From Planotetraspora mira (GTDB lineage: Bacteria; Actinomycetota; Actinomycetes; Streptosporangiales; Streptosporangiaceae), in the NCBI RefSeq assembly GCF_016863275.1, contig NZ_BOOO01000045.1, positions 1-50,938 on the forward strand: DNA of 50,938 bases, read 5' to 3'. The notes below the pieces were generated by a model. The model had not been told where the DNA came from, did no database searches, and saw only the letters and a program-made list of their open reading frames with translations. A program made the translations under genes and the position numbers. Every line of letters starts with the position of its first letter. Position 1 is the first letter of the stretch. Positions 32,610 through 42,431 of this stretch are shown piece after piece.

Positions 32610-33215
32610 ATGTTGAGCATCCTGCGCCCTGCCGTCACCCGAATCATGACGCCGCTGGGCAGAACCCTCGCCCGGCTGGGCATATCGCCCGACGCCATCA
32701 CCCTGGTCGGAACGCTCGGCGTGGTGGCCTCGGCGCTCTTCTTCTTTCCCCGCGGACAACTGTTCCTCGGAACCGTCGTGATCACCGTCTTCGTGTTCGC
32801 GGACGCGCTGGACGGCGTGCTCGCCAGGATGACGGGGAAGGGCAGCGTGTGGGGAGCCTTCCTGGACTCCACGCTGGACCGTCTGGCGGACGCCTCGGTC
32901 TTCTCAGGTCTCATCCTTTACTTCGTCCTCAAGGACGACCCGGAGATCGTCCTCGCGGGTGTCGCATTGTTCTGCCTCGTCGCGGGAGCATTGGTGTCCT
33001 ACGCCAAGGCCAGGGCAGAAGGCCTGGGGATGACCGCGAACGTGGGCATCGCCGAGCGGACGGAGCGACTCGTGGTCGCGCTGGTCGCGGCCGGGTTGTC
33101 CGGGCTTGGCGTGCCGTACATCCTGGCGATCGGGCTCTGGCTGCTCGCGGCGGCGAGCGCCTTCACGGTCGTCCAGCGCATGGTCCACGTGTACAGACAG
33201 GCGGTGGTCAGATGA
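32610..33215 (+). CDS. pgsA: CDP-alcohol phosphatidyltransferase, phosphatidylinositol-phosphate synthase type
   Basis: 201 aa from ATG 32610; ATG 32589 lies before the -10 element and is less likely. The catalytic signature is complete: D65-x2-D68-G69-x2-A-R-x8-G-x3-D-x3-D (DALDGVLARM, WGAFLDSTLDR). Five to six membrane helices follow. In actinobacteria the gene in this position makes phosphatidylinositol-3-phosphate from CDP-diacylglycerol and inositol phosphate, the base of PIM lipids. Its stop overlaps the next start (ATGA), and acyltransferase and PimA follow, the standard phosphoinositide mannoside operon. Confidence 0.93.
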   Translation: MLSILRPAVTRIMTPLGRTLARLGISPDAITLVGTLGVVASALFFFPRGQLFLGTVVITVFVFADALDGVLARMTGKGSVWGAFLDSTLDRLADASVFSGLILYFVLKDDPEIVLAGVALFCLVAGALVSYAKARAEGLGMTANVGIAERTERLVVALVAAGLSGLGVPYILAIGLWLLAAASAFTVVQRMVHVYRQAVVR

Positions 33216-34168
33216 AGCGCGCGGCCGGCACCCCACCCGTCCGGGTGCCGCTGGGGGACCGTCTCGTGGCGGCGGCCTACTCGGTGGGCTGGGTCGTGGT
33301 CCGCCGGGTGCCCGAGAGGCTCGCCGCGTGGTTCTTCCGCTTCCTGGCCGACTGTCTGTGGCGCAAGCAGGGCACGTCGGTACGCCGCCTGGAGTCCAAC
33401 CTGGCGCGGGTCGTGGGCGGCGACCCCGCCGACCCGGCCATCCGCGAACTGAGCCGAGCAGGGATGCGGTCGTACTTCCGGTACTGGATGGAGGCGTTCC
33501 GCCTCCCCTCGATGGACCGGGACCGGATCCTGTCCAAGACCCGCGCCGTCGACGGGGAGTTCATCTTCGACAACATCGACAAGGGCCGCGGGGCGGTGAT
33601 GGCCCTGCCTCACATGGGGAACTGGGACCTCGCCGGGGCGTGGCTGGCCCACAAGGGGTATCCCTTCACCACGGTCATGGAGCGACTGCGGCCCGAGTCG
33701 CTGTACGAACGGTTCCTGGCCTACCGCCAGAGCCTCGGCATGGAGGTCCTGCCTCTCACCAGCAAGGGCGGCGGCAGCGCGATGGCCTTCGGCACGCTGG
33801 CCAAGCGGCTGCGCGAGGGCCGTCCGGTGTGCCTGCCCGCCGAACGGGACCTGACCGCCTCGGGCGTGGAGGTCGACTTCTTCGGCGCCAAGACCCGCAT
33901 GGTCGCCGGGCCCGCGCTGCTCGCGATCCAGACGGGGGCCGCGCTGCTGCCCGCCGTGTTGTGGTTCGAGGGCGACGGCTGGGGCATCCGCATCTGTGAG
34001 GAGATCCCGGTGCCGGTGGAGGGGACCAGGCAGGAGAAGGTCGCCGCGATGACGCAGACCCTCGCCTCCGTCTTCGAGAAGGGCATCGCCGAGCATCCGG
34101 AGGACTGGCACATGCTCCAGCGCCTGTGGCTCGACGACCTGGAGCCCCGGCCTGTGGGAGCGCCGTGA
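33212..34168 (+). CDS. phosphatidylinositol mannoside acyltransferase (PatA-like)
   Basis: 318 aa; ATG overlaps the pgsA stop by 4 bp. The LPLAT acyltransferase motif H134-M-G-N-W-D139 sits in VMALPHMGNWDLAGAW; the second motif reads VCLPAERDLTASGVEVDFFG, where many relatives have an Asp in place of the Glu before RD. The family transfers an acyl chain to the mannose of PIM1 or PIM2 on the inner face of the membrane. It overlaps pimA by 4 bp downstream, so the three genes are very likely translated together. Confidence 0.92.
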   Translation: MKRAAGTPPVRVPLGDRLVAAAYSVGWVVVRRVPERLAAWFFRFLADCLWRKQGTSVRRLESNLARVVGGDPADPAIRELSRAGMRSYFRYWMEAFRLPSMDRDRILSKTRAVDGEFIFDNIDKGRGAVMALPHMGNWDLAGAWLAHKGYPFTTVMERLRPESLYERFLAYRQSLGMEVLPLTSKGGGSAMAFGTLAKRLREGRPVCLPAERDLTASGVEVDFFGAKTRMVAGPALLAIQTGAALLPAVLWFEGDGWGIRICEEIPVPVEGTRQEKVAAMTQTLASVFEKGIAEHPEDWHMLQRLWLDDLEPRPVGAP

Positions 34169-35295
34169 AGATCGGCATCGTCTGCCCGTACACCTGGGAC
34201 GTCCCGGGGGGCGTTCAGGCGCACATCCGGGATCTCGCCGAGGCGCTCATCGCCGACGGGCACGACGTGTCCGTCATCACTCCGGCCGCCGAGGACGCCC
34301 CGCTGCCGTCCTACGTCACCTCCGCCGGCCGCGCCGTGCCCGTGCCGTACAACGGGTCGGTGGCGCGTCTGGCCTTCGGCTTCCTGTCGGCCAACCGGGT
34401 GCGCAAGTGGATCAGGGAGGGCCGGTTCGACGTGCTGCACGTGCACGAGCCCGCCGTGCCGTCCCTCGGAGTGCTGGCCTGCTGGGTGGCGCGCGGCCCG
34501 ATCGTGGCCACGTTCCACGCCTCCTACGAACGCTCGCGGGCCATGTCGGTGGCCGCGCCGATGTTGCAGAGCGCGCTGGAGAAGATCAACGCAAGGATCG
34601 CCGTCTCCGACGCTGCCCGCAGGACCCTCGTCGAGCACCTGGGCGGCGACGCGGTGCTGATCCCCAACGGGGTCACCGTCAGCAGATACGCCGAGGCCAC
34701 ACCCCTTCCCGGGTGGGGGCCCGACGGCGGCGTGATCGGGTTCCTCGGCCGGATGGACGAGCCGCGCAAGGGACTGCCCGTCCTGCTGGAGGCGTTCTCG
34801 CTGCTCGCCCCCGAGAGGCCGGGCCTGCGTCTCCTGATCGCCGGGCCCGGTGATCACGACGACGTGCTCGACCGGGTCCCCAAGCAGTACCGGGACCGCG
34901 TCGGGCTGCTGGGCATGGTGAGTGAGGCCGACAAGGTCCGCGCCTATCACTCGGTCGACGTGTTCTGCGCTCCCAACCTGGGCGGCGAGAGCTTCGGCAT
35001 CGTCTTGACCGAGGCCATGTCCGCCGGGGCGCCGATCCTGGCCAGCGACATCCCCGCGTTCCGCCGGGTGCTCGGCGGAGGGCAGGCGGGGGCGCTGTTC
35101 GCGACCGGCGACGCCGCGGCGCTCGCCGAGGAGGCCGCACGTCTCCTCGACGACCCGGGCCGCCGGGCCAAGCTCTCCGACGAGGCCCGCCACGCCGTGC
35201 GCAAGTACGACTGGTCGACCGTCGCCCGTGACGTCCTACGCGTCTACGAGACCGCTGCCGCCGCGGACGCGGGGGTCGTGGAGGAGGTCGCGTGA
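34165..35295 (+). CDS. pimA: phosphatidylinositol alpha-mannosyltransferase (PimA type, GT4)
   Basis: 376 aa; GTG overlaps the acyltransferase stop (GTGA). Start VKIGIVCPYTWDVPGGVQAHIRDLAEAL is the classical PimA N-terminus with the acceptor-site loop PGGVQ. The C-terminal GT-B half has GGVIGFLGRMDEPRKGLPVLLEAF in outline, and the donor motif LGGESFGIVLTEAMSAG. It uses GDP-mannose to put the first mannose on phosphatidylinositol on the cytoplasmic face of the membrane. Confidence 0.95.
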   Translation: MKIGIVCPYTWDVPGGVQAHIRDLAEALIADGHDVSVITPAAEDAPLPSYVTSAGRAVPVPYNGSVARLAFGFLSANRVRKWIREGRFDVLHVHEPAVPSLGVLACWVARGPIVATFHASYERSRAMSVAAPMLQSALEKINARIAVSDAARRTLVEHLGGDAVLIPNGVTVSRYAEATPLPGWGPDGGVIGFLGRMDEPRKGLPVLLEAFSLLAPERPGLRLLIAGPGDHDDVLDRVPKQYRDRVGLLGMVSEADKVRAYHSVDVFCAPNLGGESFGIVLTEAMSAGAPILASDIPAFRRVLGGGQAGALFATGDAAALAEEAARLLDDPGRRAKLSDEARHAVRKYDWSTVARDVLRVYETAAAADAGVVEEVA

Positions 35296-35831
35296 CGACC
35301 ACCCTGATCCTCGTCATCGGCGTGCTCGTGGTGCTCGCCAGCGTCTACGTCTCCTGGCGGGCGGGCCGGCTCGACCGCCTGCACATCAGGCTGGAGGCCG
35401 CGCAGGCCGCCCTCGACGCCGCCCTGCTGCGCCGCGCCGCCGTCAGCCTGGAACTCGCCGGATCGCGCATCCTCGACCCGGCGACGTCGCTCGTCCTCGC
35501 CGCCGCAGCCCATGAGGCCCGTACGTCGGGCCCCGAGGAGCGGGAACACGCCGAGAGCGACCTGTCCAAGACCCTGCGGGCGGTCGTCGACCAGGAACGG
35601 TTCGACGAGAAGCTCACCGAGCATCTCGCGGGCCCGGCGTTGATGAAGGAACTCGACACGGCGGTGGCCAAGGTCGTCTACTCCCGCCGCTTCTTCAACA
35701 ACGCCGTCGCGGTCACGCGTAGGGCGCAGCGGCGCTGGCTGGCGCGCACGCTCAGGCTCGCGGGGCACACGGACTACCCCCAGTTCTTCGAGATCGATGA
35801 CGCCCCGCCGGAGTCTCTTGCCGCGGAGTAG
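35292..35831 (+). CDS. LemA-like conserved membrane-anchored protein
   Basis: 179 aa, GTG overlapping the pimA stop by 4 bp. One N-terminal membrane helix (LILVIGVLVVLASVYVSW) is followed by an all-helical domain with RLHIRLEAAQAALDAALLRRAAV and VYSRRFFNNAVAVTRRAQ, resembling LemA proteins. The conserved position behind pimA in actinobacteria suggests a role in the PIM/envelope operon, but the function is unknown. Confidence 0.75.
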   Translation: MTTTLILVIGVLVVLASVYVSWRAGRLDRLHIRLEAAQAALDAALLRRAAVSLELAGSRILDPATSLVLAAAAHEARTSGPEEREHAESDLSKTLRAVVDQERFDEKLTEHLAGPALMKELDTAVAKVVYSRRFFNNAVAVTRRAQRRWLARTLRLAGHTDYPQFFEIDDAPPESLAAE

Positions 35832-35961
35832 TCCGATTTGACCGAATGTATGCGGACATCGTGCCGCCCGCCGGTAAGCTCATGCCGTTTCATGGCATGA
35901 GGACCACGTCTGATGGGCATGTTGTGCCTGCTCAGGGGGTCCCCACGGGAGGTGCTGAACA

Positions 35962-36969
35962 ATGCGGGCAGTGACGGGCTTCACCCTTGCCCTAGGGGTC
36001 GTGCTGGCGGGAGCGGGGTGCTCGTCGGACGAGGAGCCCGCCAAACAACCACTGGCGGCCACGGCGTCGCCTTCGCCCTCCCCGTCGCCGACGGCGCCGC
36101 CCGAGCATCCGTTCACGGGGCGTGAGACCGCCGACCGCAAGCCCGTGCTGCTCGTGAAGATCGAGAACACTCATGCGGGCAAGCCCCAGATGGGCCTGCG
36201 CAGCGCCGACATCGTCTACGTCGAGCAGGTGGAGGGCGGCCTGACCCGGCTGATGGCCGTGTTCTCGTCGAAGCTGCCCGCCCAGGTGGGGCCGGTCCGC
36301 AGCGCCCGCATCTCCGACCTGCACATCCTGCCGCTCTTCGGCAAGCCGGCCCTCGGCTACTCCGGGGTCCAGCCGAAGATGATCCCCTATGTCCAGAAGG
36401 CGCCGCTCTTCGACGTCTCCGACAGCGCCGCGCCCTCGGCGTACAGTCGCGTGCCCGGGCGGGTCGCGCCGTACAACCTGTTCGCGAGCCCGAAGAAACT
36501 GCTGGCCAAGGCTCCGGACGCGAGCAAGGCGCAGGACATCGGCTTCGTCTTCTCCGACGAGGCGCCCGCGGGGGGAACCGCCAAGAAGTCGTACAGCGTG
36601 AAATATCCCGCGGCCAGGTTCTCCTTCGCCTGGTCGGCGCCGCAGAAGCGGTGGCTGGTGACCCAGGACGGGGCCAAGGACATGGCGGCGGAGGGCGGCC
36701 AGCAGGGTGCGCCCACGGTCGTGATCCAGTGGGTCAAGACCGACCGTTCGCAGTTCCACGACGTCAACGGCAGCTACACGCCCCTCATCCACAGCGTGGG
36801 TGAGGGCAAGGGCATCGTGCTGCGGGACGGCAAGGCGTACAACGTGTCGTGGTCGCGGCCCTCGGAGAAGGAGGGCACCACCTACACGATGGCCGACGGG
36901 AAGCCGATGCCGTTCTCCCGGGGCCAGGTGTGGGTCGTGCTGGCTTCGAAGAAGCCGGTCTCCCCGTGA
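35962..36969 (+). CDS. DUF3048 lipoprotein
   Basis: 335 aa, ATG after GGGAGG. Lipobox LAGAGC near residue 20 predicts a lipid-anchored protein. A Ser/Pro/Ala linker leads to the DUF3048 (YerB-like) domain: VLLVKIENTHAGKPQMGLRSADIVYVEQVEGGLTRLMAVF in outline, VGPVRSARISDLHI, and GKAYNVSWSRPSEKEGTTYTMADGKPM. No enzymatic activity is known for the family. It probably has its own promoter in the 130 bp after the LemA-like gene. Confidence 0.88.
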   Translation: MRAVTGFTLALGVVLAGAGCSSDEEPAKQPLAATASPSPSPSPTAPPEHPFTGRETADRKPVLLVKIENTHAGKPQMGLRSADIVYVEQVEGGLTRLMAVFSSKLPAQVGPVRSARISDLHILPLFGKPALGYSGVQPKMIPYVQKAPLFDVSDSAAPSAYSRVPGRVAPYNLFASPKKLLAKAPDASKAQDIGFVFSDEAPAGGTAKKSYSVKYPAARFSFAWSAPQKRWLVTQDGAKDMAAEGGQQGAPTVVIQWVKTDRSQFHDVNGSYTPLIHSVGEGKGIVLRDGKAYNVSWSRPSEKEGTTYTMADGKPMPFSRGQVWVVLASKKPVSP

Positions 36970-37036
36970 TGCAAACGGTACAAAGTTAGCGATCAACCCT
37001 GACAGAGTGGAACGTAAGGGGATGGACCGGCCAGGA

Positions 37037-37062
37037 CCTACGATGGAGGTGACAATCGTAGG
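37037..37062 (+). promoter_or_regulatory. inverted repeat in the pdxS leader
   Basis: CCTACGAT and ATCGTAGG are perfect 8-bp arms, 10 nt apart, 22 bp before the pdxS start; the left arm contains a possible -10 TACGAT. It may be an operator or a leader hairpin. Confidence 0.4.
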
Positions 37063-37084
37063 CCCGCCGACGTGAGGTAACACC

Positions 37085-37996
37085 GTGTCCAGCAGCACCC
37101 CCGAAATCAACGAGTCCGCCGTCGGCACCGCCCGCGTGAAGCGTGGAATGGCGGAGATGCTCAAGGGCGGGGTCATCATGGATGTCGTCACCCCTGAGCA
37201 GGCCAAGATCGCCGAGGACGCCGGCGCGGTGGCGGTCATGGCTCTGGAGCGCGTGCCCGCCGACATCCGCGCCCAGGGCGGCGTGTCGCGGATGAGCGAC
37301 CCCGACATGATCGAGGGCATCATCGGCGCGGTGTCGATCCCGGTGATGGCCAAGGCGAGGATCGGCCACTTCGTCGAGGCTCAGGTGCTGCAGGCGCTCG
37401 GAGTCGACTACGTCGACGAGTCCGAGGTGCTGACGCCCGCCGACTACGCCAACCACATCGACAAGTGGCAGTTCACGGTGCCCTTCGTGTGTGGCGCGAC
37501 CAACCTTGGGGAGGCGCTGCGCCGCATCACCGAGGGCGCCGCGATGATCCGCTCCAAGGGTGAGGCGGGCACCGGCGACGTCTCCAACGCGACCACCCAC
37601 ATGCGGCAGATCCGCGGCGAGCTGAAGCGGCTGACCTCCCTGCCCGAGGACGAGCTCTACGTCGCGGCCAAGGAACTGCAGGCGCCGTACGAACTGGTCG
37701 CCGAGGTGGCCAAGGCCGGCAAGTTGCCGGTGGTGCTGTTCACGGCCGGCGGCATCGCGACACCGGCGGACGCGGCGATGATGATGCAGCTCGGCGCGGA
37801 GGGCGTGTTCGTCGGCTCCGGCATCTTCAAGTCGGGTGACCCGGCCAAGCGTGCGGCGGCGATCGTGAAGGCCACCACGTTCTTCGACGACCCCGATGTC
37901 ATCGCCAAGGTCTCGCGCGGCCTGGGCGAGGCCATGGTCGGCATCAACGTGGACGACGTCCCCGTCTCACACCGCCTGGCCGAACGCGGCTGGTAA
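37085..37996 (+). CDS. pdxS: pyridoxal 5'-phosphate synthase, PdxS subunit
   Basis: 303 aa, GTG with GTGAGG upstream. The barrel enzyme is almost invariant: [75 protein letters not shown] and GEAGTGDV are all present, with the catalytic Lys after [12 protein letters not shown] regions. It condenses ribose-5-P, glyceraldehyde-3-P and ammonia (from PdxT) to PLP. The partner pdxT lies 0.94 kb downstream, separated by array C and a marR gene. Confidence 0.97.
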   Translation: MSSSTPEINESAVGTARVKRGMAEMLKGGVIMDVVTPEQAKIAEDAGAVAVMALERVPADIRAQGGVSRMSDPDMIEGIIGAVSIPVMAKARIGHFVEAQVLQALGVDYVDESEVLTPADYANHIDKWQFTVPFVCGATNLGEALRRITEGAAMIRSKGEAGTGDVSNATTHMRQIRGELKRLTSLPEDELYVAAKELQAPYELVAEVAKAGKLPVVLFTAGGIATPADAAMMMQLGAEGVFVGSGIFKSGDPAKRAAAIVKATTFFDDPDVIAKVSRGLGEAMVGINVDDVPVSHRLAERGW

Positions 37997-38030
37997 CCCC
38001 ACCCACCCCGGCCTCGGGCTCAGACTCGGG

Positions 38031-38397
38031 CGTGATCATGCTCAGGTTCGTAGAAGGATGTGCTGAGCTGCGCCCTCTCGCGCCGTGATCATGCACACGT
38101 TCGGGGATGCACCGTCTGAGCTGGGCCTTTCTTGTTCGTGATCATGCGCAGGTTCGGGAATTGACGGTCTGAGCTGCTCGTTCGTTGTTCGTGATCATGC
38201 ACGTGTATTCGGGGATTCCGTGGATGTGCATGATCACGGATGGTGTTCAGGCATGTCGGAGGCATGATCACCGAACCTGCGCATGATCACGCGGAAGGTT
38301 CGCGCAGGTGGGACGGCCTGAATGCGAATCTGTGCATGATCACGCCCGGAGATGGGGCTGGTCGGACGGCACATCTCCGAACCCGTGCATGATCACG
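38031..38397. repeat. 53-bp-period intergenic repeat array C (four forward plus four inverted units)
   Basis: Forward copies have GATC at 38034, 38087, 38140 and 38193. Inverted copies of the 20-bp motif begin at 38219, 38272, 38325 and 38378. Both halves keep the exact 53-bp step; the symmetry centre is about 38214. The fourth forward copy has 2 extra bases. Forward spacers share CTGAGCTG. The array fills the gap between pdxS and the marR gene and lies just upstream of that gene's promoter. Confidence 0.93.
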
Positions 38398-38418
38398 CCG
38401 GAGGCGGGGGTGGGGGGT

Positions 38419-38424
38419 TAGGGT
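38419..38424 (+). promoter_or_regulatory. -10 element of a leaderless promoter (marR)
   Basis: TAGGGT ends 7 nt before the GTG at 38432, 22 bp after the last unit of array C. Confidence 0.5.
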
Positions 38425-38431
38425 CTGGGGT

Positions 38432-38857
38432 GTGACGACGGACGACACGGGACGGCTGGCGGGGAGTCTGTCGCGGGAGCTCCGCGACCTCGTCATGCTG
38501 CTTCGCCGTACGACCGCGGGACAGCCGGTGACCGCCCAGCAGTACTCCGTTCTCGGCTCCCTCGAAGGCGCCCCGCGCCGTATGTCCGAGTTGGCCGAAG
38601 AGCACGGCGTGCAGTTGCCCACCATGACCGTCCAGATCAACCGGCTCGAGGACGCGGGCCTGGTCGCCCGGGGCACGGACGCCTCCGACGCCCGCGTCCG
38701 CACGGTCGAGCTGACCAGCGAGGGCCGGTCCCGGCTCCATGCCGTACGGCAGGCGAGGATCTCCTACCTCACCCGGCAGTTGGACAGGCTCACCGCTGAA
38801 GAACGGCGCGCCATCAGTGCGGCCCTGCCCGCACTGGCCAAGCTCGGCCGCGGCTGA
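38432..38857 (+). CDS. MarR-family transcriptional regulator
   Basis: 141 aa, GTG start, apparently leaderless. The winged-helix fold is standard: [59 protein letters not shown] in outline, and wing [18 protein letters not shown]. The ligand and targets are unknown. It sits between pdxS with array C and pdxT, an unusual place, since pdxS and pdxT are normally close. Confidence 0.9.
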   Translation: MTTDDTGRLAGSLSRELRDLVMLLRRTTAGQPVTAQQYSVLGSLEGAPRRMSELAEEHGVQLPTMTVQINRLEDAGLVARGTDASDARVRTVELTSEGRSRLHAVRQARISYLTRQLDRLTAEERRAISAALPALAKLGRG

Positions 38858-38936
38858 CCCACCGCGCCCGCCGCCGGTTTGGGGCGTCGCCCCGCATGGT
38901 CATACGCTGAATCGGCCACCAGATGAAGGGACTGCC

Positions 38937-39548
38937 GTGACCTCTGCGCCGAAGATCGGTGTGCTCGCCCTCCAGGGCGACGTGCGCGAGCACGTCCGCG
39001 CCCTGGAATCGTCGGGCGCAGGCGCGATGCCCGTTCGCCGCCAGGAAGAGCTCGACGCGGTGGACGCGCTGGTCATCCCGGGTGGAGAGTCGACCACGAT
39101 GTGGAAGCTCGCGACCGCGTTCGAGCTTCTCGAACCGCTCCGGCTGCGGATCAAGGAGGGCATGCCCGCCTACGGCTCCTGCGCCGGCATGATCATGCTG
39201 GCCGACCGCATCGAGGGCGGGATCGAGGGACAGCAGACTCTCGGCGGCATCGACATGGTCGTCCGCCGCAACGCGTTCGGCCGTCAGATCGACTCCTTCG
39301 AGGCCGATCTCGACTTCGCCTCGCGGGGCCTGATGAGGGCCGTGTTCATCCGCGCGCCCTGGGTCGAGTCCGTCGGCCCGGAGGTCGACGTGCTGGGTCG
39401 CGCTCGACGAGAGGATGCGGTGAGCGATCCTGGGGATAGGATCGTCGCGGTCCGGCAGGGACCGCTGCTCGCGACATCCTTCCATCCGGAGCTGACCGGA
39501 GATGCGCGGGTTCATTCGTATTTTGTCGAAATGGTGAGGGAGTTCTAG
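38937..39548 (+). CDS. pdxT: pyridoxal 5'-phosphate synthase, PdxT glutaminase subunit
   Basis: 203 aa from GTG 38937 with GAAGGG about 6 nt upstream. Class-I glutamine amidotransferase of the PdxT type: [26 protein letters not shown], nucleophile Cys in [34 protein letters not shown] in outline, and His/Glu in SFHPELTGD. It hydrolyses glutamine and passes ammonia to PdxS. yebC follows after 3 bp. Confidence 0.96.
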   Translation: MTSAPKIGVLALQGDVREHVRALESSGAGAMPVRRQEELDAVDALVIPGGESTTMWKLATAFELLEPLRLRIKEGMPAYGSCAGMIMLADRIEGGIEGQQTLGGIDMVVRRNAFGRQIDSFEADLDFASRGLMRAVFIRAPWVESVGPEVDVLGRARREDAVSDPGDRIVAVRQGPLLATSFHPELTGDARVHSYFVEMVREF

Positions 39549-39551
39549 GCG

Positions 39552-40307
39552 ATGTCCGGCCACTCCAAATGGGCGACGACGAAGCACAAGAAGGCGGCGC
39601 TCGACTCCAAGCGCGGCAAGCTTTTCGCCAAGCTCATCAAGAACATCGAGGTCGCGGCCAGGACCGGCGGTCCCGATCCGGACGGCAACCCGACCCTGTA
39701 CGACGCGATCACCAAGGCGCGGAAGAACTCCGTCCCCATCGACAACATCGAGCGCGCCCGTAAGCGCGGCGGCGGTCTCGAGGCGGGCGGCGCCGACTGG
39801 CAGACCATCATGTATGAGGGCTACGCCCCCGGCGGCGTCGCCATCCTGATCGAGTGCCTGACCGACAACCGCAACCGCGCGGCGTCGGAGGTCAGGGTCG
39901 CTCTGACCCGCAACGGCGGCTCTCTCGCCGACCCCGGCTCGGTCTCGTACATGTTCAACCGCAAGGGCGTCGTGATCGTCCCGCGAGCCTCGCTGACCGA
40001 GGACGACGTGCTCATGGCCGTCCTGGACGCGGGGGCGGAGGAGGTCAACGACCTCGGCGAGAACTTCGAGGTCGTCTCCGAGGCGACCGACCTCATCCCG
40101 GTCCGCAAGGCCCTGCAGGACGCCGGGATCGACTACGAGTCGGCAGAGGCGAGCTTCATGGCCACGATGAACGTCCCGCTCGACGAGGAGGGCGCCCGCA
40201 AGGTCTTCCGCCTCATCGACGCGCTCGAGGACAGCGACGACGTCCAGAACGTCTGGGGCAACTTCGACGTCAGCGACGAGGTCATGGAGAAGCTCGAAGA
40301 GGACTAG
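39552..40307 (+). CDS. yebC: YebC/PmpR-family protein
   Basis: 251 aa, starting 3 bp after pdxT. The family is very conserved: [72 protein letters not shown] and [15 protein letters not shown] are all seen. Family members act as DNA-binding regulators in some bacteria; recent work links YebC proteins to translation of proline stretches. Position before ruvC is conserved in actinobacteria. Confidence 0.95.
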   Translation: MSGHSKWATTKHKKAALDSKRGKLFAKLIKNIEVAARTGGPDPDGNPTLYDAITKARKNSVPIDNIERARKRGGGLEAGGADWQTIMYEGYAPGGVAILIECLTDNRNRAASEVRVALTRNGGSLADPGSVSYMFNRKGVVIVPRASLTEDDVLMAVLDAGAEEVNDLGENFEVVSEATDLIPVRKALQDAGIDYESAEASFMATMNVPLDEEGARKVFRLIDALEDSDDVQNVWGNFDVSDEVMEKLEED

Positions 40308-40348
40308 CGCCGGGCGAAAAGAGGTCGCGTCTGCGGCTGCGGGCGGCT

Positions 40349-40354
40349 TAGCTT
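40349..40354 (+). promoter_or_regulatory. -10 element of a leaderless promoter (Eis-like gene)
   Basis: TAGCTT ends 8 nt before the GTG at 40363. Confidence 0.4.
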
Positions 40355-40362
40355 TGTCGTTT

Positions 40363-41529
40363 GTGGACATTCGCGACCTGACGGCCGATGATCTCGACGC
40401 CGTGCTCGACAACCGCAAGCGCGCCTTCGGCCCGCTCTCCCCGGGCGACGTGGAGACGTGGCGTAAACGCTTCGAGCTCCTGCCCGAGGGGTCCTACCTG
40501 GGCTCCTTCGAAGGCTCCCGGCTGACCGGCACGGCACGGATCAACCGCTTCACCCAGTGGTGGCACGGGCGGGCGCTGTCCATGGGGGGCATCGCCGGCG
40601 TGACCGTCGCGCCGGAGGACCGGGGACGCGGCGTGGGCCGCACGCTCATGTCCGCCGTGATCGACCGGTGCGGCGAACTCGGGCACGTCACGTCCGCGCT
40701 CTATCCGGCCACCACGCCGCTCTACCGGAGCCTGGGCTGGGAGCACGCGGGGGCGCAGTTGACGGCCGTCCTGCCCACTGAGGCGCTGCGGGGCATGGGC
40801 GACGGCGCCTCAAGGGCCGTGAAGCTGCGCCGCATGGGCCCGGACGACGCGCCGGAGCTCATGGCGGTGCTGGAGCGGGTCTACGCCTCCACCCGTGCCA
40901 GCGGGCCGCTCGGCTGGGACGAGCCCACGTGGCGCCTGTGGCTCGACGACGATGACGACTTCTGCTACCTGGCCGACGACGGTTATGTGATCTACCGCTG
41001 GGACTCCGGCGACATCGAGGTCGACAACCTCGTCGCCGGCTCCGAGGCCACGGCGCGCGCCCTGTGGTCGCTCGTCGGCACCGCCTCGTCGATCGCGACG
41101 TCGGTCAAGGCCTCCGTCGAGCCCCACGACCCGGTTCTGTGGATGCTCCGCGAGCGGCAGTCGGACGAGGTCAGGCAGACGCGCTGGATGTACCGCCTGA
41201 TCGATCTGCCCACCGCCATCGAACGGCGCGGCTTCCCCGCCGGGGTCTCCCTCGACGTGGCGATCGAGGTCGACGACCCGCAGCGGGCCGCCAACTCGGG
41301 CACCTGGCGCCTGGAGGTCGCGTCGGGATCCGGTACGGCTTCCGCCGCGGCGGGCACCGAGCCGGGGCGGGCGCCCAGATTCACGATCGGCGGCCTGTCG
41401 GCACTGTTCGCCGGAGTCCCCACGTCCACTCTCCGGCGTACGGGACGGCTCGCCGGCGGATCTCCCGAGGCCGACGACCTGCTGGACGCCGCCTTCAACT
41501 GCGCCGCGTACATGATCGATTACTTCTGA
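40363..41529 (+). CDS. Eis-like GNAT N-acetyltransferase
   Basis: 388 aa from GTG 40363 ([14 protein letters not shown]). The N-terminal GNAT domain has the acetyl-CoA loop [19 protein letters not shown] and [18 protein letters not shown]; a second GNAT-like domain and an SCP2-like C-terminal domain ([13 protein letters not shown] type, here [13 protein letters not shown]) follow. The length and three-part layout are those of Eis, which acetylates several amine positions of aminoglycosides and protein lysines in mycobacteria. The C-terminal carboxylate used in catalysis is at the end (AAYMIDYF). It lies between yebC and ruvC. Confidence 0.88.
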   Translation: MDIRDLTADDLDAVLDNRKRAFGPLSPGDVETWRKRFELLPEGSYLGSFEGSRLTGTARINRFTQWWHGRALSMGGIAGVTVAPEDRGRGVGRTLMSAVIDRCGELGHVTSALYPATTPLYRSLGWEHAGAQLTAVLPTEALRGMGDGASRAVKLRRMGPDDAPELMAVLERVYASTRASGPLGWDEPTWRLWLDDDDDFCYLADDGYVIYRWDSGDIEVDNLVAGSEATARALWSLVGTASSIATSVKASVEPHDPVLWMLRERQSDEVRQTRWMYRLIDLPTAIERRGFPAGVSLDVAIEVDDPQRAANSGTWRLEVASGSGTASAAAGTEPGRAPRFTIGGLSALFAGVPTSTLRRTGRLAGGSPEADDLLDAAFNCAAYMIDYF

Positions 41530-41629
41530 CGCGAGCGAAGACGAGCCGATCACGGTAGAGTTCGGGGCCGAACAGATGTTCGGCGGTTCGCGGATGCCGC
41601 TGGGCGAGCGGACCAGGGGAGGCCTGCCG

Positions 41630-42235
41630 GTGCGGATGCCCGAGTTGCGAGTGCTGGGGGTCGACCCCGGGCTGACGCGATGCGGCATCGGCGCGGTCGA
41701 GGGCCGTCCTGGGGCGCCTCTCAATCTCGTCGCGGTGGGGGTCGTGCGCACTCCGCCCGAGGACGACATCGGCTCCCGCCTCGTGGTGATCGAGGCCGAG
41801 ATCGAGCGGTGGCTCGACGAGGTCAAGCCCGACGCGGTGGCCGTCGAGAGGGTGTTCGCCCAGCACAACGTCCGCACCGTCATGGGCACCGCTCAGGCCT
41901 CCGCCGTCGCCATCGTGTGCGCCGCCCGCAGGGGGCTGCCGGTCGCTCTGCACACCCCCAGCGAGGTCAAGGCCTCCATCACGGGGAACGGCAACGCCGA
42001 CAAGAAACAGGTGGGCACGATGGTGACCCGGCTTCTGCGGCTCGACGCGATGCCGAAGCCCGCCGACGCCGCCGACGCCCTCGCGCTGGCCATCTGCCAC
42101 GTGTGGCGGGGAGGCGTCCAGAACCGGCTGGCCGAGGCCCTCGCCCGGTCGCGTGGCGGCGCCTCGGCCGCGATGGCCGCGGGGTACCGGCATTCGCCCG
42201 CGGCCGGCCGTACGGACGACCGGACGGGCCGGTGA
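41630..42235 (+). CDS. ruvC: Holliday junction resolvase RuvC
   Basis: 201 aa from GTG 41630, which has AGGGGAGG 7 nt upstream. Catalytic acidic residues are in place: [11 protein letters not shown] (Asp), [10 protein letters not shown] (Glu), and the C-terminal [17 protein letters not shown] pair (Asp, Asp). It cuts four-way junctions during recombination repair together with RuvAB, encoded downstream. An inverted repeat GTTCGG/CCGAAC at about 41560-41573 lies upstream. Confidence 0.95.
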   Translation: MRMPELRVLGVDPGLTRCGIGAVEGRPGAPLNLVAVGVVRTPPEDDIGSRLVVIEAEIERWLDEVKPDAVAVERVFAQHNVRTVMGTAQASAVAIVCAARRGLPVALHTPSEVKASITGNGNADKKQVGTMVTRLLRLDAMPKPADAADALALAICHVWRGGVQNRLAEALARSRGGASAAMAAGYRHSPAAGRTDDRTGR

Positions 42236-42431
42236 CCGTCCGATCCGCGATGGGGGCGGCACTCTGTCTGCGGGCTCTGGTAGGACTGGGGTCGGCACGC
42301 CGGCGCGGGCTGCCGAGGGTCCCGCGACGGAGATCGTGGCAGGGTCTCGAGACCGGCCATGACGTTCACGCCGGCGGGCCCGCGGGACGGCGTCACGGCC
42401 GTTCCGCCCGGGGTGGGAAAGGGACGGGCCG

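Noticed and set aside
26120-38397. The 20-bp repeats with 33-bp gaps as CRISPR arrays
   Set aside because: The gap sequences share a conserved block at fixed phase, two arrays are inverted copies of each other, array C changes orientation midway, and no cas gene is present.
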